Positions 1 through 8,450 of a stretch of DNA of 64,000 nt are shown one piece after another. How positions within the stretch are numbered: the first letter of the stretch is position 1; the number at the start of each line of letters is the position of its first letter. The DNA is from Actinomycetota bacterium (GTDB lineage: Bacteria; Actinomycetota; Acidimicrobiia; Acidimicrobiales; Microtrichaceae). The notes beneath the pieces are model-generated. The model searched no databases. It saw only the letters and a list, made by a program, of their open reading frames with translations, and had not been told where the DNA came from. Made by a program: the position numbers and the translations under genes. The stretch covers positions 1 through 64,000 of the forward strand of contig VGBZ01000004.1 in the NCBI GenBank assembly GCA_016870275.1, written 5' to 3'.

Positions 1-120
1 TACAGCGCCTCCCAGAACGCCACCGTCACCCGGGTCGGCGACATCGCCGAGCGGCCCGACCCCGGTACCGGTCCGCTCACCGGGCACCCCGCAACAGGCG
101 GCCCGGCTCCTCACCGGTGA
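1..120 (+). CDS. possible 3' end of an upstream gene
   Basis: Reading frame 1 is open from the window edge to a TGA at 118-120, giving 39 residues that begin YSASQNATVTRVGD. The composition looks more like real protein than the other frames do, but no domain can be recognised in so short a piece. If real, it overlaps the end of the convergent amidohydrolase gene by 44 bases. It could equally be noncoding. Confidence 0.3.
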   Translation, partial: YSASQNATVTRVGDIAERPDPGTGPLTGHPATGGPAPHR

Positions 121-1798
121 GAACGCCGTCGAGCACCGTGACGACACCCGACTTCACCGTCGCCACATACCCCTCGGAACGCTGCACCAGACGGCCTGCG
201 CCACCGGGTAGGTCCTCCACCCGTTCCGGCCGACGCAACCGCAACCGGTCGAGATCGATCACGTTGACATCTCCGACCATGCCGGGGACGAGCCGACCCC
301 GATCGCCGAGGCCGTACAGGTCGGCGGTGGCGCTCGTCATCCTCCGCACTGCGTCGGTGAGCTCGAGTCGGTGGCCGTCGCGACCGTTCACCCAGTGCGT
401 GAGCACGAACGTCGGTGTCGACGCATCACAGGTCTGATTGGCGTGCGCACCGCCGTCACCCAGACCGACCACCGTCCACGGGTCGGTGAGCATGGCGTGG
501 GCGGCATCGAGGTTCCCGTCGCTGTAGTTGAGCACGGGCGCATTCAGCAGTTCCCGGCCGTCGTCGCCGAGCAACAGGTCGTAGAGCACCTCCCAGTGGT
601 TCCTTTCCTCAGCTGCTGCCAGTCCGAGGACCGAGCGTTCCGGACCGGGCTCGTAGTTCGGCGGATCTCCCAACAGGTACGTGCGAGCCGGATCCATGAA
701 CCCCATCACGATCGGGTCAGCGTCCAACGACGCCACGTCGCGCAACACCACATTGCGCACCTGCGGATCCCGGAGTCGTTCAGCCTGCTCGCGCCAGCCC
801 AGCAACCCGAGGCCGATCTCGTTCCATCCGCTCGTGAACTGCAGAGCGTGGAACGTCTGCAGACCGAGCAGCAACGACACGGTCCGGCCGTGGACCTGCG
901 GCCGGACGTTCGCTCCGGCACCGTTGGCGGCCCCGACCAGATCGAGCAGGCGTCGCCACTGCGTGGGCTCAGCGTTGTTCTGCGTGAGGGCGAAACTCAC
1001 CGGCCGGCCGGTGGACCGTGAGAGGCGGACCATCCAGTCGACCTCCCGATCAGGTGCTGCGAGATCCTCGCCGAGTGCCCCGGCGGGGGCGAGTTCGAAC
1101 ACGCCCGTGCCCAACTCCCCGAGGACAGCCCCGATCCCGAACAGCTCGGCCTCGGCTGCGAACGTCCCCGGAACAGGCTCCCCATCGATCGCCCGGTGCG
1201 CCAGCGTCCGACTGGTCGTGAACCCGAGCGCCCCGGCGAGCAACCCCTCGCGCACGATCGCAGCCATGGCCTCGATGTCTCCGGCGGAGGCCGGCTCGTT
1301 GGCCGCACCACGCTCGCCCATCACGTAGGCCCGCACAGCGCCGTGGGGGACCTGGGCGCCCACGTCGAGCACGAGTGGCAGGCCGTCGAGGGTGTCGAGG
1401 TACTCGGGGAAGGACTCCCACGACCAACGGATACCGGCCGACAGCGCCGCACCGGGGATGTCCTCGACCCCTTCCATGAGCCCGATCAACCAGTCGTGAC
1501 GCTCGGGCGCCACCGGAGCGAAACCCACTCCGCAGTTGCCGAACACCGTCGTGGTGACCCCGTGCCAACACGACGGCGTCAGGGCCGGGTCCCACGTCAC
1601 CTGTCCGTCGTAGTGGGTGTGCACATCGACGAAACCCGGGGTGACCACGGCGCCATCGGCGTCGATCTCCTGTCGCCCGCGGCCTACTTCCGGGCCGACC
1701 TCGACGACGATGCCGTCGGTCACCGCCACGTCGGCGTGACGAGCTGGCGCTCCGGTCCCGTCGACGACCAGTCCACCTCGGACCACCAGATCGTGCAC
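77..1798 (-). CDS. N-acyl-D-amino-acid deacylase-like amidohydrolase
   Basis: This is a 573-residue metal-dependent amidohydrolase of the D-aminoacylase/dihydroorotase type. It probably hydrolyses an N-acyl or cyclic amide bond in the cytoplasm; the true substrate is unknown. The N-terminus has the beta-sandwich pattern of the superfamily (LVVRGGLVVDGTG). The metal-binding HxH lies in VDVHTHYDGQ near residue 60, and the C-terminus returns to the sandwich with GMVGDVNVID. The frame is open further upstream into the acyl-CoA dehydrogenase gene. I chose the GTG at 1798 because the superfamily fold starts there and a G-rich ribosome site (GAGGACGGGGG) precedes it. The upstream acyl-CoA dehydrogenase gene ends about 105 bases earlier on the same strand, so the two may be cotranscribed. 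Confidence 0.85.
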   Translation of the reverse strand: MHDLVVRGGLVVDGTGAPARHADVAVTDGIVVEVGPEVGRGRQEIDADGAVVTPGFVDVHTHYDGQVTWDPALTPSCWHGVTTTVFGNCGVGFAPVAPERHDWLIGLMEGVEDIPGAALSAGIRWSWESFPEYLDTLDGLPLVLDVGAQVPHGAVRAYVMGERGAANEPASAGDIEAMAAIVREGLLAGALGFTTSRTLAHRAIDGEPVPGTFAAEAELFGIGAVLGELGTGVFELAPAGALGEDLAAPDREVDWMVRLSRSTGRPVSFALTQNNAEPTQWRRLLDLVGAANGAGANVRPQVHGRTVSLLLGLQTFHALQFTSGWNEIGLGLLGWREQAERLRDPQVRNVVLRDVASLDADPIVMGFMDPARTYLLGDPPNYEPGPERSVLGLAAAEERNHWEVLYDLLLGDDGRELLNAPVLNYSDGNLDAAHAMLTDPWTVVGLGDGGAHANQTCDASTPTFVLTHWVNGRDGHRLELTDAVRRMTSATADLYGLGDRGRLVPGMVGDVNVIDLDRLRLRRPERVEDLPGGAGRLVQRSEGYVATVKSGVVTVLDGVLTGEEPGRLLRGAR

Positions 1799-1904
1799 GT
1801 GCGCACCCCCGTCCTCGACGACGCAACGATCGGCAGGGGATCCCGGTGTGCCGCGACGTCCTCGTCCGGACCCTACCGGCTGACGGGCACCGCCCGTCCG
1901 GCGA

Positions 1905-3221
1905 TCAGGCGTTCTTGGGAAGCTCTGCGAACGGCAGCGTCTTGTCGTTGTTCGGCTCCTTGGGGAGACCGAGTACCCGCTCGCCGATGATGTTCTTCTG
2001 GATCTGATCGGTGCCACCGTAGATGGGCGGTGCCTGAGCCCACAGGGCCATGCCGGTCACCATGCCGAGGAACGGATTGCCGGTGGCGTCGCTGATCGCG
2101 GCCTGATCCTCGTTGCGGTAGGCGTGGAGCATGCCCGCTGCACCGACGATCCGCAGGCTGAGGTCCCTCGAGAGGCGCATCTGATCGCTCATGCCGAGCT
2201 TGGCGAGATTGCCGAGGCCGGGTACCTCACCGCCGATGGCCCTGAGTGCCTTGGCCCGGAGGTTCGTGAACCGGCCGAGTTCGCCGAGCGTGTAAAGACG
2301 CATCAGCTCCTGGCGGATGACCGGGTCCTCGATGGTTCCGTTGCTCTTCGCTAGGTCGATGAGGAGCTTGGCGCCGCCGAGCGATGGGACCGTGCCGGTG
2401 CTGCGCTGCTTCGGACGGTCCGAGACGAAGTCGCCCGCCCGCCGCTCGAGTTGACCGGCGATCGTTCCCGGCATCGCAGAGCCGGCCGCAGCACTGCCAC
2501 CACCGGAACCGAGCCCGGCCCGCTCGAATGCCAGCGTCGTGTTGGCCACGGCCCATCCCTGGTTCAAGCCACCGACGACAGCATCATCGCCAACACGCGC
2601 ATCAGTCATGAACACCTCGTTGAACATGGCGTGCCCGGTCATCTCCACGAGCGGTCGAACGTCGAGTCCGGACTGCTGCATCGGAATAGCGAACCACGTG
2701 ATGCCCTGGTGCTTGGGCACGTCGACGTCGGTGCGGGCGATCAGCATCCCCATGTCGGCGATGTGACCGAGCGAAGTCCACACCTTCTGGCCGTTGACGA
2801 TCCACTCGTCGCCGTCCCGCTCAGCCCGCGCACCGAGACTCGCCAGGTCCGATCCGGCACCTGGTTCGCTGAACAGCTGGCACCAGGAGTCGAGCCCGGT
2901 CACGATCCGCCGCACGTAGAGGTCGATCTGCTCCTGGGTGCCGTGGGTGGCGATCGTCGGGGCTGCGAGCAGCAACCCGAGTCCGCCGGGCGCTCCGAGC
3001 GCACCGTGCTCGGCGATCGCCGTCTGCACCGCCACCACATCGTTGCGGGCCAGTCCCCGTCCGTAGGCGTGTTCGGGGAGACCCGGTGCGGCCCACCCGG
3101 CCAGACCGAGCAGCTCCCACCACTCGCCGACGGTCAGTTCCGGATCCCAGTGCTCCTCGAGCCACGAGGTCACCTCGGCAACCACGTCTCCCGCAGCGCT
3201 GCTCTCAATCGTGTCGGTCAT
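1905..3221 (-). CDS. acyl-CoA dehydrogenase family protein
   Basis: This 438-residue FAD flavoprotein of the acyl-CoA dehydrogenase family would introduce the alpha-beta double bond in an acyl-CoA. The family signatures are clear: FSEPGAGSDLAS in the flavin and substrate region and VNGQKVWTSLGHIADMG. Near the C-terminus PPIYGGTDQIQKNIIGERVLG forms the usual end of the helical domain. The ATG at 3221 is preceded by GGGACGAG. The substrate cannot be read from the sequence; chain-length class and sterol versus fatty-acid side-chain use are open. It precedes the amidohydrolase gene on the same strand. Confidence 0.92.
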   Translation of the reverse strand: MTDTIESSAAGDVVAEVTSWLEEHWDPELTVGEWWELLGLAGWAAPGLPEHAYGRGLARNDVVAVQTAIAEHGALGAPGGLGLLLAAPTIATHGTQEQIDLYVRRIVTGLDSWCQLFSEPGAGSDLASLGARAERDGDEWIVNGQKVWTSLGHIADMGMLIARTDVDVPKHQGITWFAIPMQQSGLDVRPLVEMTGHAMFNEVFMTDARVGDDAVVGGLNQGWAVANTTLAFERAGLGSGGGSAAAGSAMPGTIAGQLERRAGDFVSDRPKQRSTGTVPSLGGAKLLIDLAKSNGTIEDPVIRQELMRLYTLGELGRFTNLRAKALRAIGGEVPGLGNLAKLGMSDQMRLSRDLSLRIVGAAGMLHAYRNEDQAAISDATGNPFLGMVTGMALWAQAPPIYGGTDQIQKNIIGERVLGLPKEPNNDKTLPFAELPKNA

Positions 3222-3297
3222 CTCGTCCCCTGATCTGGTTTCGGTCGACTCGTTCCGGCAGAGCCATGCTCCCCCATCGACCCGCTGACCGCCAAGC

Positions 3298-3315
3298 CGT
3301 TGCGCCCCCGCAACG
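3298..3315 (-). terminator. hairpin downstream of the peptidoglycan hydrolase gene
   Basis: CGTTGCG and CGCAACG form a perfect 7-bp stem with a CCCC loop, 45 bases past the stop of the minus-strand gene at 3360. There is no T-run, as is common for putative actinobacterial terminators. A sequence with the same CGTTGCG arms occurs at 10907-10922. Confidence 0.45.
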
Positions 3316-3359
3316 CCGACGACGATCCAGCAGGCATCGGTGCCTCACCCGCACCGACA

Positions 3360-4967
3360 TCAGCTCGACGGCGGTACCACGGTGGAGGGGCCGGCGGCCG
3401 CAGCCGACGCCTGACGCTGGGCACTGAACCTGAGGAGGTCGTCGTAGAGAGTGAGGATCTTCACTCCGTACTCCTGGTTGGTCGCCCACACCCCGGCGAG
3501 TGCCATCCACGTGGAGCAGCACCCGCGAACCGAGAGGCGCTCCGGGGGGCGTAGCACCGACGGTCGAGCGAGCGAAGCCGCTGTCGTGGTGGGATCGGCG
3601 TAGGCCTTGAGCAACTGCATCTGGGCCCGGGCACCGAGTTGCGGTGTGTCGAAGATGAATCCTCGGCTGCACGAGTCACACGCACCCACCCCGGCGTAGT
3701 TGTGGTCAGCCGGGTAGACCATCGAGTTGGCGAAGCTGAACCAGCCGGTCTCGAGGATGGACTGGACCCACGCCAGATCAGCGCGGATCCCCTCGGCTCC
3801 CCCCTCGTCGAGGAAGAACACCGCGAGTTCCTCGACGTTCACCGTCGGGTGCGGACGACCTCGTGCCCGCACGAACGCTGCGAGGTCCTCCGCTCCGACG
3901 AGCGACTCGCCGAGGAGCGTCGGTCCGGTCGCTTCGAGGAGGGACGCCACGTTGGCGGTGACCTGCGCTTCGATGGGGCGGTTCCGGATTGCAACCTCTG
4001 TGGCCTCGAGGGCCGCCACGACTGCGGTCCGCTGATCAACCAGGGCGGTTCGGTCGGTGACACTGCGGTCCGCCTGCTGCTGCTCCTCGACGGCCGCAGC
4101 GAGGTCCCGCTCACCCTGTTGGAGGTCGGTTCTCGTTGCGGCGAGGGCCTGATCGGCGAACACCTTGGTCTGCTGGGCGTCGACGTAGCCCGGATCGGTG
4201 CCACCGGAACCGATCCGGAGTCGCGACAAGACGTCGTCGCGGTCGGTCCCGACACGCATGTAGGCGTCGGCGGCGATCCCGGCGATTCGCTGCCTGGCGG
4301 ATTCAGTGACCTGTCGTCGCTCGGCGGTGATGGCCGCTGCGGTCTCAGCGAGGGCGCCGGCACTGTCGAGATCGGCCTGCGCAGTCGCTCGTTCACCTCG
4401 AGCCGCCTCGGTCGCCGCCACAGCTGCAGCGAGGTCGGCATCCCGGGCCAGTTCGGCGAACCGCCGGGCCTCGACAGTCAACTGCTGAATCGACGCCAGA
4501 TCGAGTTGAACCGTTGAGATGGGCGGCGGCTTCGGTCGACTCGGCGGAACGGATCCGCCGACACGTCCCGCCCGGCCGGGGTCGGGAACACTCGGTGACG
4601 GCACGCCGGGCTCCGAGGGCGGCGGCACACTCGAGGGCGGCGGCACACTCGACGGCGGCGCACTCGACGGCGGCGCACTCGACGGCGGCGCACTCGACGG
4701 CGGCGCACTCGACGGCGGCGCACTCGGGACCGTCGTCGACGGGTTCCCCGGTTGGCCGGGCCCATCCTGGATCGATGCCGCCCCGGCGGGGAGCGCCGCT
4801 CCAAGGTGCGCCAGCGCGACTGCGACGACAGCGGTGAGCGACAGTGCGGCCCGGCCCGGCCTGCGCCGACTCACGCGGTCAGGCCGCAAGCGGACGCGAC
4901 CCGACCGCCGGCGATCAGGTGCTCCGACACGCTCGGTGCCGTCGGGGCGGGGGGTCGACGTCGTCAT
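3360..4967 (-). CDS. secreted coiled-coil peptidoglycan hydrolase (glucosaminidase-like)
   Basis: The protein has 535 residues from the ATG at 4967, which is preceded by CCAGGATC. A basic N-terminus and a hydrophobic stretch near residues 40-62 (ALSLTAVVAVALAHLGAALP) indicate a secretion signal. A Pro/Ser-rich spacer with a repeated SAPPS unit follows, then a long Ala/Glu/Arg coiled coil. The C-terminal domain contains VQSILETGWFSF, NYAGVGACDSC and GARAQMQLLKAYADP. This pattern is that of Glucosaminidase (PF01832) domains, with the Glu of ETGWF as the likely catalytic acid. It probably cleaves cell-wall glycan outside the membrane. The coiled coil before the lytic domain recalls RipA/FtsX-regulated hydrolases (inference). 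Confidence 0.8.
   Translation of the reverse strand: MTTSTPRPDGTERVGAPDRRRSGRVRLRPDRVSRRRPGRAALSLTAVVAVALAHLGAALPAGAASIQDGPGQPGNPSTTVPSAPPSSAPPSSAPPSSAPPSSAPPSSVPPPSSVPPPSEPGVPSPSVPDPGRAGRVGGSVPPSRPKPPPISTVQLDLASIQQLTVEARRFAELARDADLAAAVAATEAARGERATAQADLDSAGALAETAAAITAERRQVTESARQRIAGIAADAYMRVGTDRDDVLSRLRIGSGGTDPGYVDAQQTKVFADQALAATRTDLQQGERDLAAAVEEQQQADRSVTDRTALVDQRTAVVAALEATEVAIRNRPIEAQVTANVASLLEATGPTLLGESLVGAEDLAAFVRARGRPHPTVNVEELAVFFLDEGGAEGIRADLAWVQSILETGWFSFANSMVYPADHNYAGVGACDSCSRGFIFDTPQLGARAQMQLLKAYADPTTTAASLARPSVLRPPERLSVRGCCSTWMALAGVWATNQEYGVKILTLYDDLLRFSAQRQASAAAAGPSTVVPPSS
4651..4725. repeat. five perfect 15-bp tandem repeats inside the hydrolase gene
   Basis: Five exact copies of GACGGCGGCGCACTC lie head to tail, with imperfect 18-bp relatives just to the left (about 4614-4650). 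On the minus strand they encode the Pro/Ser linker, so the unit length keeps the reading frame. Copy number is likely to vary between strains by slippage. Confidence 0.9.
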
Positions 4968-5017
4968 GATCCTGGGTGGGACCGCATGTTTTAGCGACCC
5001 AAGACCATCCACGCTAG

Positions 5018-5129
5018 GGGGGGATCCCCCCGGTCGGGCCCCGCCCGCTTCCGCGGAAGCCCGTCGGTCACTCACCGAGGCCGCTCCGACGATCCTGCCC
5101 ACGCAGAGTGGGAACAGCACTTCCGCGGA
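5018..5129. promoter_or_regulatory. palindromes in the divergent intergenic region 4968-5200
   Basis: This is the 233-bp gap between the divergently transcribed hydrolase and hydroxylase genes. It holds a 14-bp palindrome GGGGGGATCCCCCC at 5018-5031, a 14-bp palindrome GCTTCCGCGGAAGC at 5047-5060, and a second copy of its core CTTCCGCGGA at 5120-5129. A repeated dyad between divergent genes is typical of an operator, but no regulator can be named. Confidence 0.4.
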
Positions 5130-5200
5130 GGCACCCCGGGCCGGGCCCCGACCGTCAGCGGCCACCGTTGTCCACCCCGGCGGCCCATGGCTACGTTTTC

Positions 5201-5863
5201 ATGGTGCCGTCCGTGCCGTTCCTGAACGCCGTGGCCACCGTCGCCGTGTTCGCGCTGACCATCGGCGTCGGCATGATGCTGTGGTTCCTCGCCGAGTACC
5301 TGCTCCACCGCTTCGCCATGCACCATCTCGACGGCAGAGGGATCATGAGTCGCGAACACCTCGAACACCACGTTCACTCAAGCTGGTCCTTCGACGTCAC
5401 CCATCTTCTGTCGTGGACGGGTGTGGCGGTGGTCGGTGCCGCACTCTGGTTCCCAGTCGGGTGGTGGCTCGTCTCGGCCACGACCGGAGTCCTGCTCGCC
5501 GTCGGCTGGGCACTCGGCTATGCGTTCTACGAGTACCACCACGCCCGCTGCCATCTGGCCCCGCCGCGAGGACGCTACGGACGCTGGGTCCGGCGTCACC
5601 ACTTCCAGCACCACTTCGGGGCACCCATGTCCAATCACGGGGTCTCCATGCCGTTGTGGGACCTGGTGTTCCGGACCCACCAGTCCCCCGGCGTGATTCG
5701 AGTCCCCCGCCGGCTTGCGCTGCCGTGGATGCTGGACGAACACGGCGAACTGCGGGCGGAGTTCGCCGATGACTACGAACTCGTCGGACGTGACGTGCTC
5801 GACGCCCGGCAGGCGGGCATCGACCGGGCCCGGGCGTTCGCCTCTGAGGCACCGACCGACTGA
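5201..5863 (+). CDS. fatty acid hydroxylase / sterol desaturase family membrane protein
   Basis: This 220-residue integral membrane protein carries the histidine clusters of the di-iron fatty-acid hydroxylase superfamily (PF04116): EYLLHRFAMHH, HLEHHVHSSW, YEYHHARCH and HHFQHHFGAP. Hydrophobic segments separate the clusters. Such enzymes hydroxylate or desaturate lipid chains using two irons and oxygen; the substrate is unknown. The ATG at 5201 is the first Met before the conserved part. It has no Shine-Dalgarno sequence, and a TACGTT box ends only three bases upstream, so the mRNA may be leaderless or the spacing imperfect. Confidence 0.85.
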   Translation: MVPSVPFLNAVATVAVFALTIGVGMMLWFLAEYLLHRFAMHHLDGRGIMSREHLEHHVHSSWSFDVTHLLSWTGVAVVGAALWFPVGWWLVSATTGVLLAVGWALGYAFYEYHHARCHLAPPRGRYGRWVRRHHFQHHFGAPMSNHGVSMPLWDLVFRTHQSPGVIRVPRRLALPWMLDEHGELRAEFADDYELVGRDVLDARQAGIDRARAFASEAPTD

Positions 5864-5879
5864 CTCGAACCGGGTGGCG

Positions 5880-6710
5880 TCAGCGACGACCGAGACGGAG
5901 CAACACCTCTTGGGCGAACGTCGCCACGTGCAGTCCCTCCAGCGTGAACACGTGGCCGATCGCCAGCCCCCTCCCCCCGACGAAGGTGTGGCAGGACACG
6001 TCGTGGAGATGCCACTCATCGGCCCGGAACGGACGATGGAACCACATGGTGTGATCCAGGCTGGCGGTGAACACGGAGTGGTCGGCATCGAGCCCGACGG
6101 TGCGACACAACGGGTGGGATCGGACCACGGCGTCTGTCGGGAGGTCGTCTGACATGTAGGCGAGTGCGGCGGCGTGATCCACCTGCCGCTCGCCCGGCGA
6201 GCCGACGGATCGGAACCACCCCATGGCTCGACCAGCACCGTCACGGCTCTCCCAGTCAGCCTCGCCGCCGGCTGGAACCATCGCCCGTTCGAACACCGGA
6301 CTCCACGAGCCCAGATCGAGTTGGTCAGGATCGAACATCGAGAATGGCGCAGCGACCGTCTCGATGTCGACTGATTCCTCGGGCCGTTGGAAACTCGCCT
6401 CGAGGTTCAAGATCGCTCCAGCTGCCTGGTGCGCCACGACACGTCGGGTCGTGAACGACCGCCCGTCCCGAAGTGGGTCGACCTCGTACAACACGGCGTG
6501 CTCGTGATCACCCCGACGGATGAAATATGCGCGCAAGGAGTGCACGGCGAACTCGTCGTTCACCCCGGCAGCGGCTGCCGACAGCGCCTGGGCCACGATC
6601 TGCCCCCCGTAGAGCCCGCCCCACGGATACTGAGGGCCCCGTCCGATCCACGTCCCGCTGTCACCCGGCTCGAGGCGGAGGATGTCTCCGACCTCGGTGA
6701 TCTCACCCAC
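5880..6710 (-). CDS. acyl-CoA thioesterase, TesB-like double hotdog
   Basis: The protein has 276 residues, the size of a TesB acyl-CoA thioesterase II. It would release free fatty acid and CoA in the cytoplasm. The first hotdog has WGGLYGGQIVAQAL and HSLRAYFIRRGD. The second has SLDHTMWFHRPFRADEWHL, the usual signature in which Asp, Thr and Gln residues form the active site. It converges on the hydroxylase gene with 16 bases between the stops. Confidence 0.9.
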   Translation of the reverse strand: MGEITEVGDILRLEPGDSGTWIGRGPQYPWGGLYGGQIVAQALSAAAAGVNDEFAVHSLRAYFIRRGDHEHAVLYEVDPLRDGRSFTTRRVVAHQAAGAILNLEASFQRPEESVDIETVAAPFSMFDPDQLDLGSWSPVFERAMVPAGGEADWESRDGAGRAMGWFRSVGSPGERQVDHAAALAYMSDDLPTDAVVRSHPLCRTVGLDADHSVFTASLDHTMWFHRPFRADEWHLHDVSCHTFVGGRGLAIGHVFTLEGLHVATFAQEVLLRLGRR

Positions 6711-6953
6711 GGCTGATCTCCCGCGAGAACGCCGGACCCCCAGCTGACGTCGGCACCGGCGTCACCACGAACGGGCCGAGCGACAAGTCAGCAGCGAGTC
6801 CATCCCTACATGATCGCAGGCGTCCGGTCCCGGGACAGGGTTGTGACCAACGACCCGTTCCCGAGGGTCCTTGACGGCCAGCGTGAGTGTCTCCCGGGAA
6901 CAAGCAGGGATCCCGGCGACGTTCCCCATGACGTGACTCTCCGGGTGATTCAG

Positions 6954-7562
6954 ATGAACGGAACGATCTCGTCGTGTGGATTCGCATCGGGTGACCGCTT
7001 CGTCGTCGGTGTCTGGCGGGAGTCCCCTATCGGTCCCACCGCCGACGTGATGTGGGCACTCCCAGACGGCACCCGGGTCCTCCTCGCTCCGGACGTCGAG
7101 ACCGCAGAGTTCGTGACGTCGGTGTACGGATTCGACGAGGTTCGCATCACCGACCTCTCGGTGACCGCCTCGGAACGGCACCTCCGGCTCACCTGCGATC
7201 AACTCGAACTCCGCTTCGCTGCGAACGGGCTCTCCTTTGCACTGCCACCGACACCGAGGTGGTTCACCAAATACGTCGAGCGTCCCGTCGCCTACGCCCT
7301 GATGGGGGTTCGGACCTGGGGCGTGAGCCCGACCGGGGTTCAGGAGTGGTACCAGGCTCGGCGGTGTTCGTTCATCACCTCCGCCCGGGCCGCAGTGGAC
7401 GGAGTCGATCTGGGCGAGCAGCGGAAACTCGAGCCGGCCTGCGGCTTCGGGTTCTCGGAATCTCCGCCGTGGCCGTCGATCGTGGAGGTACGGCCGTCCC
7501 TCGGGGTCACCGACTCGTGGATCGCCGAGCGCCATCCCCGCATGGTCGACACCATCTGGTAA
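6954..7562 (+). CDS. conserved hypothetical protein
   Basis: This is a 202-residue protein I cannot assign to a family. The composition is that of a folded, soluble, mixed alpha/beta protein, with no signal peptide, membrane helix or metal-binding cluster. Notable stretches are ADVMWALPDGTRVLL and RWFTKYVERPVAYALMGVR. The plus-strand frame is preferred over the long open frame on the other strand, which is shadow-like and rich in Arg/His/Gly. The ATG at 6954 has no good ribosome site, and an in-frame start at 6810 is possible but would add unlikely sequence. The 243-bp gap to the divergent thioesterase gene has no other visible feature. Confidence 0.6.
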   Translation: MNGTISSCGFASGDRFVVGVWRESPIGPTADVMWALPDGTRVLLAPDVETAEFVTSVYGFDEVRITDLSVTASERHLRLTCDQLELRFAANGLSFALPPTPRWFTKYVERPVAYALMGVRTWGVSPTGVQEWYQARRCSFITSARAAVDGVDLGEQRKLEPACGFGFSESPPWPSIVEVRPSLGVTDSWIAERHPRMVDTIW

Positions 7563-7609
7563 GCCCGTCGGGCTGGCGCACCGCTGGCGATCGTGGTCAG
7601 ATTCACGGG

Positions 7610-8419
7610 GTGATCGAATCCGACAGCAGTACTCCGCCACCCGTGCACTCCGATCTCCTCGAGCAGGCCGTCGAATGGAGTGTTGCCGCAGGTGATCTGA
7701 CGCTCGGATGGTTCAACCACCCCGAGTTGAGGGTCCAGCACAAGCACGACGGCTCGCCAGTCACCGAGGCCGACCGAGCCGCTGAACATCTCCTGCGTGA
7801 ACTCATCTCCGGCGCCCACCCCGACGACACGATCCGGGGCGAGGAACACGACGACCGCGTCGGGACCTCCGGACGAACCTGGGTGATCGATCCGATCGAC
7901 GGAACCCGGGCGTTCAGTCGGGGCGTGGGCACGTACTCCAACCTGTTGTTCATGGCCGACGAGCACGGTCCTGCCATCGGGGTGATCAACCTCCCGGCGC
8001 TCGGTGAGACCATCGCTGCCGGGCGAGGTCTGGGCTGCTTCTCCGGCGGCGTGCGCTGCGGCGTCTCCGACACCGATCACCTCGAGGGTGCCCACCTCTC
8101 CTGCACCAGCCTCGAGGGATGGTCAGCCGGTCGTCTCGACCGGGTCGTCGAGGCCGGCGTCGAACTGCGGACCTGGGGTGACGCCTACGGTTACGCCCTC
8201 GTGGCCTCGGGCCGCATCGACGCCATGTGCGACCCGGCGTTGGCCTGGTGGGACATCGCCCCCCTCCTCGTCATCCTGCCGGAGGCCGGGGGACGAATCA
8301 CCTCCTGGGGCGGACACGATGCCGCCACCCCGAGCATCGACCACCCCGAGTACGAGTTCTCAGCCGTGGCCTCCAACGGGATCCTGCACGACCAGCTCCT
8401 GGATCTGCTCGCCCACTGA
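7610..8419 (+). CDS. inositol monophosphatase family phosphatase (histidinol-phosphatase-like)
   Basis: This 269-residue Mg-dependent phosphatase shows the metal-binding motifs GEEHDD, WVIDPIDGTRAFSRG and WGDAYGYALVASGRIDA followed by LAWWDIAP. In actinobacteria, members with these motifs near this length often act as histidinol-phosphatase (HisN), but inositol monophosphatase and related sugar-phosphate substrates are alternatives. The start is the GTG at 7610. The gene follows the hypothetical gene at 6954 by 47 bases on the same strand and may share its transcript. Confidence 0.85.
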   Translation: MIESDSSTPPPVHSDLLEQAVEWSVAAGDLTLGWFNHPELRVQHKHDGSPVTEADRAAEHLLRELISGAHPDDTIRGEEHDDRVGTSGRTWVIDPIDGTRAFSRGVGTYSNLLFMADEHGPAIGVINLPALGETIAAGRGLGCFSGGVRCGVSDTDHLEGAHLSCTSLEGWSAGRLDRVVEAGVELRTWGDAYGYALVASGRIDAMCDPALAWWDIAPLLVILPEAGGRITSWGGHDAATPSIDHPEYEFSAVASNGILHDQLLDLLAH

Positions 8420-8450
8420 CTCCGGTATCCGGCTCGCCCGAAGCCGGTAC

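Noticed and set aside
4614-4728. Array of short direct repeats resembling a CRISPR or minisatellite
   Set aside because: The 15-bp units have no spacers, stay in frame and encode the Pro/Ser linker of the secreted hydrolase.
6762-7640. 292-codon minus-strand frame opposite the hypothetical gene at 6954
   Set aside because: Its composition is that of a GC-rich antisense shadow, and it spans the start of the neighbouring phosphatase gene; the plus-strand frame reads as a normal protein.
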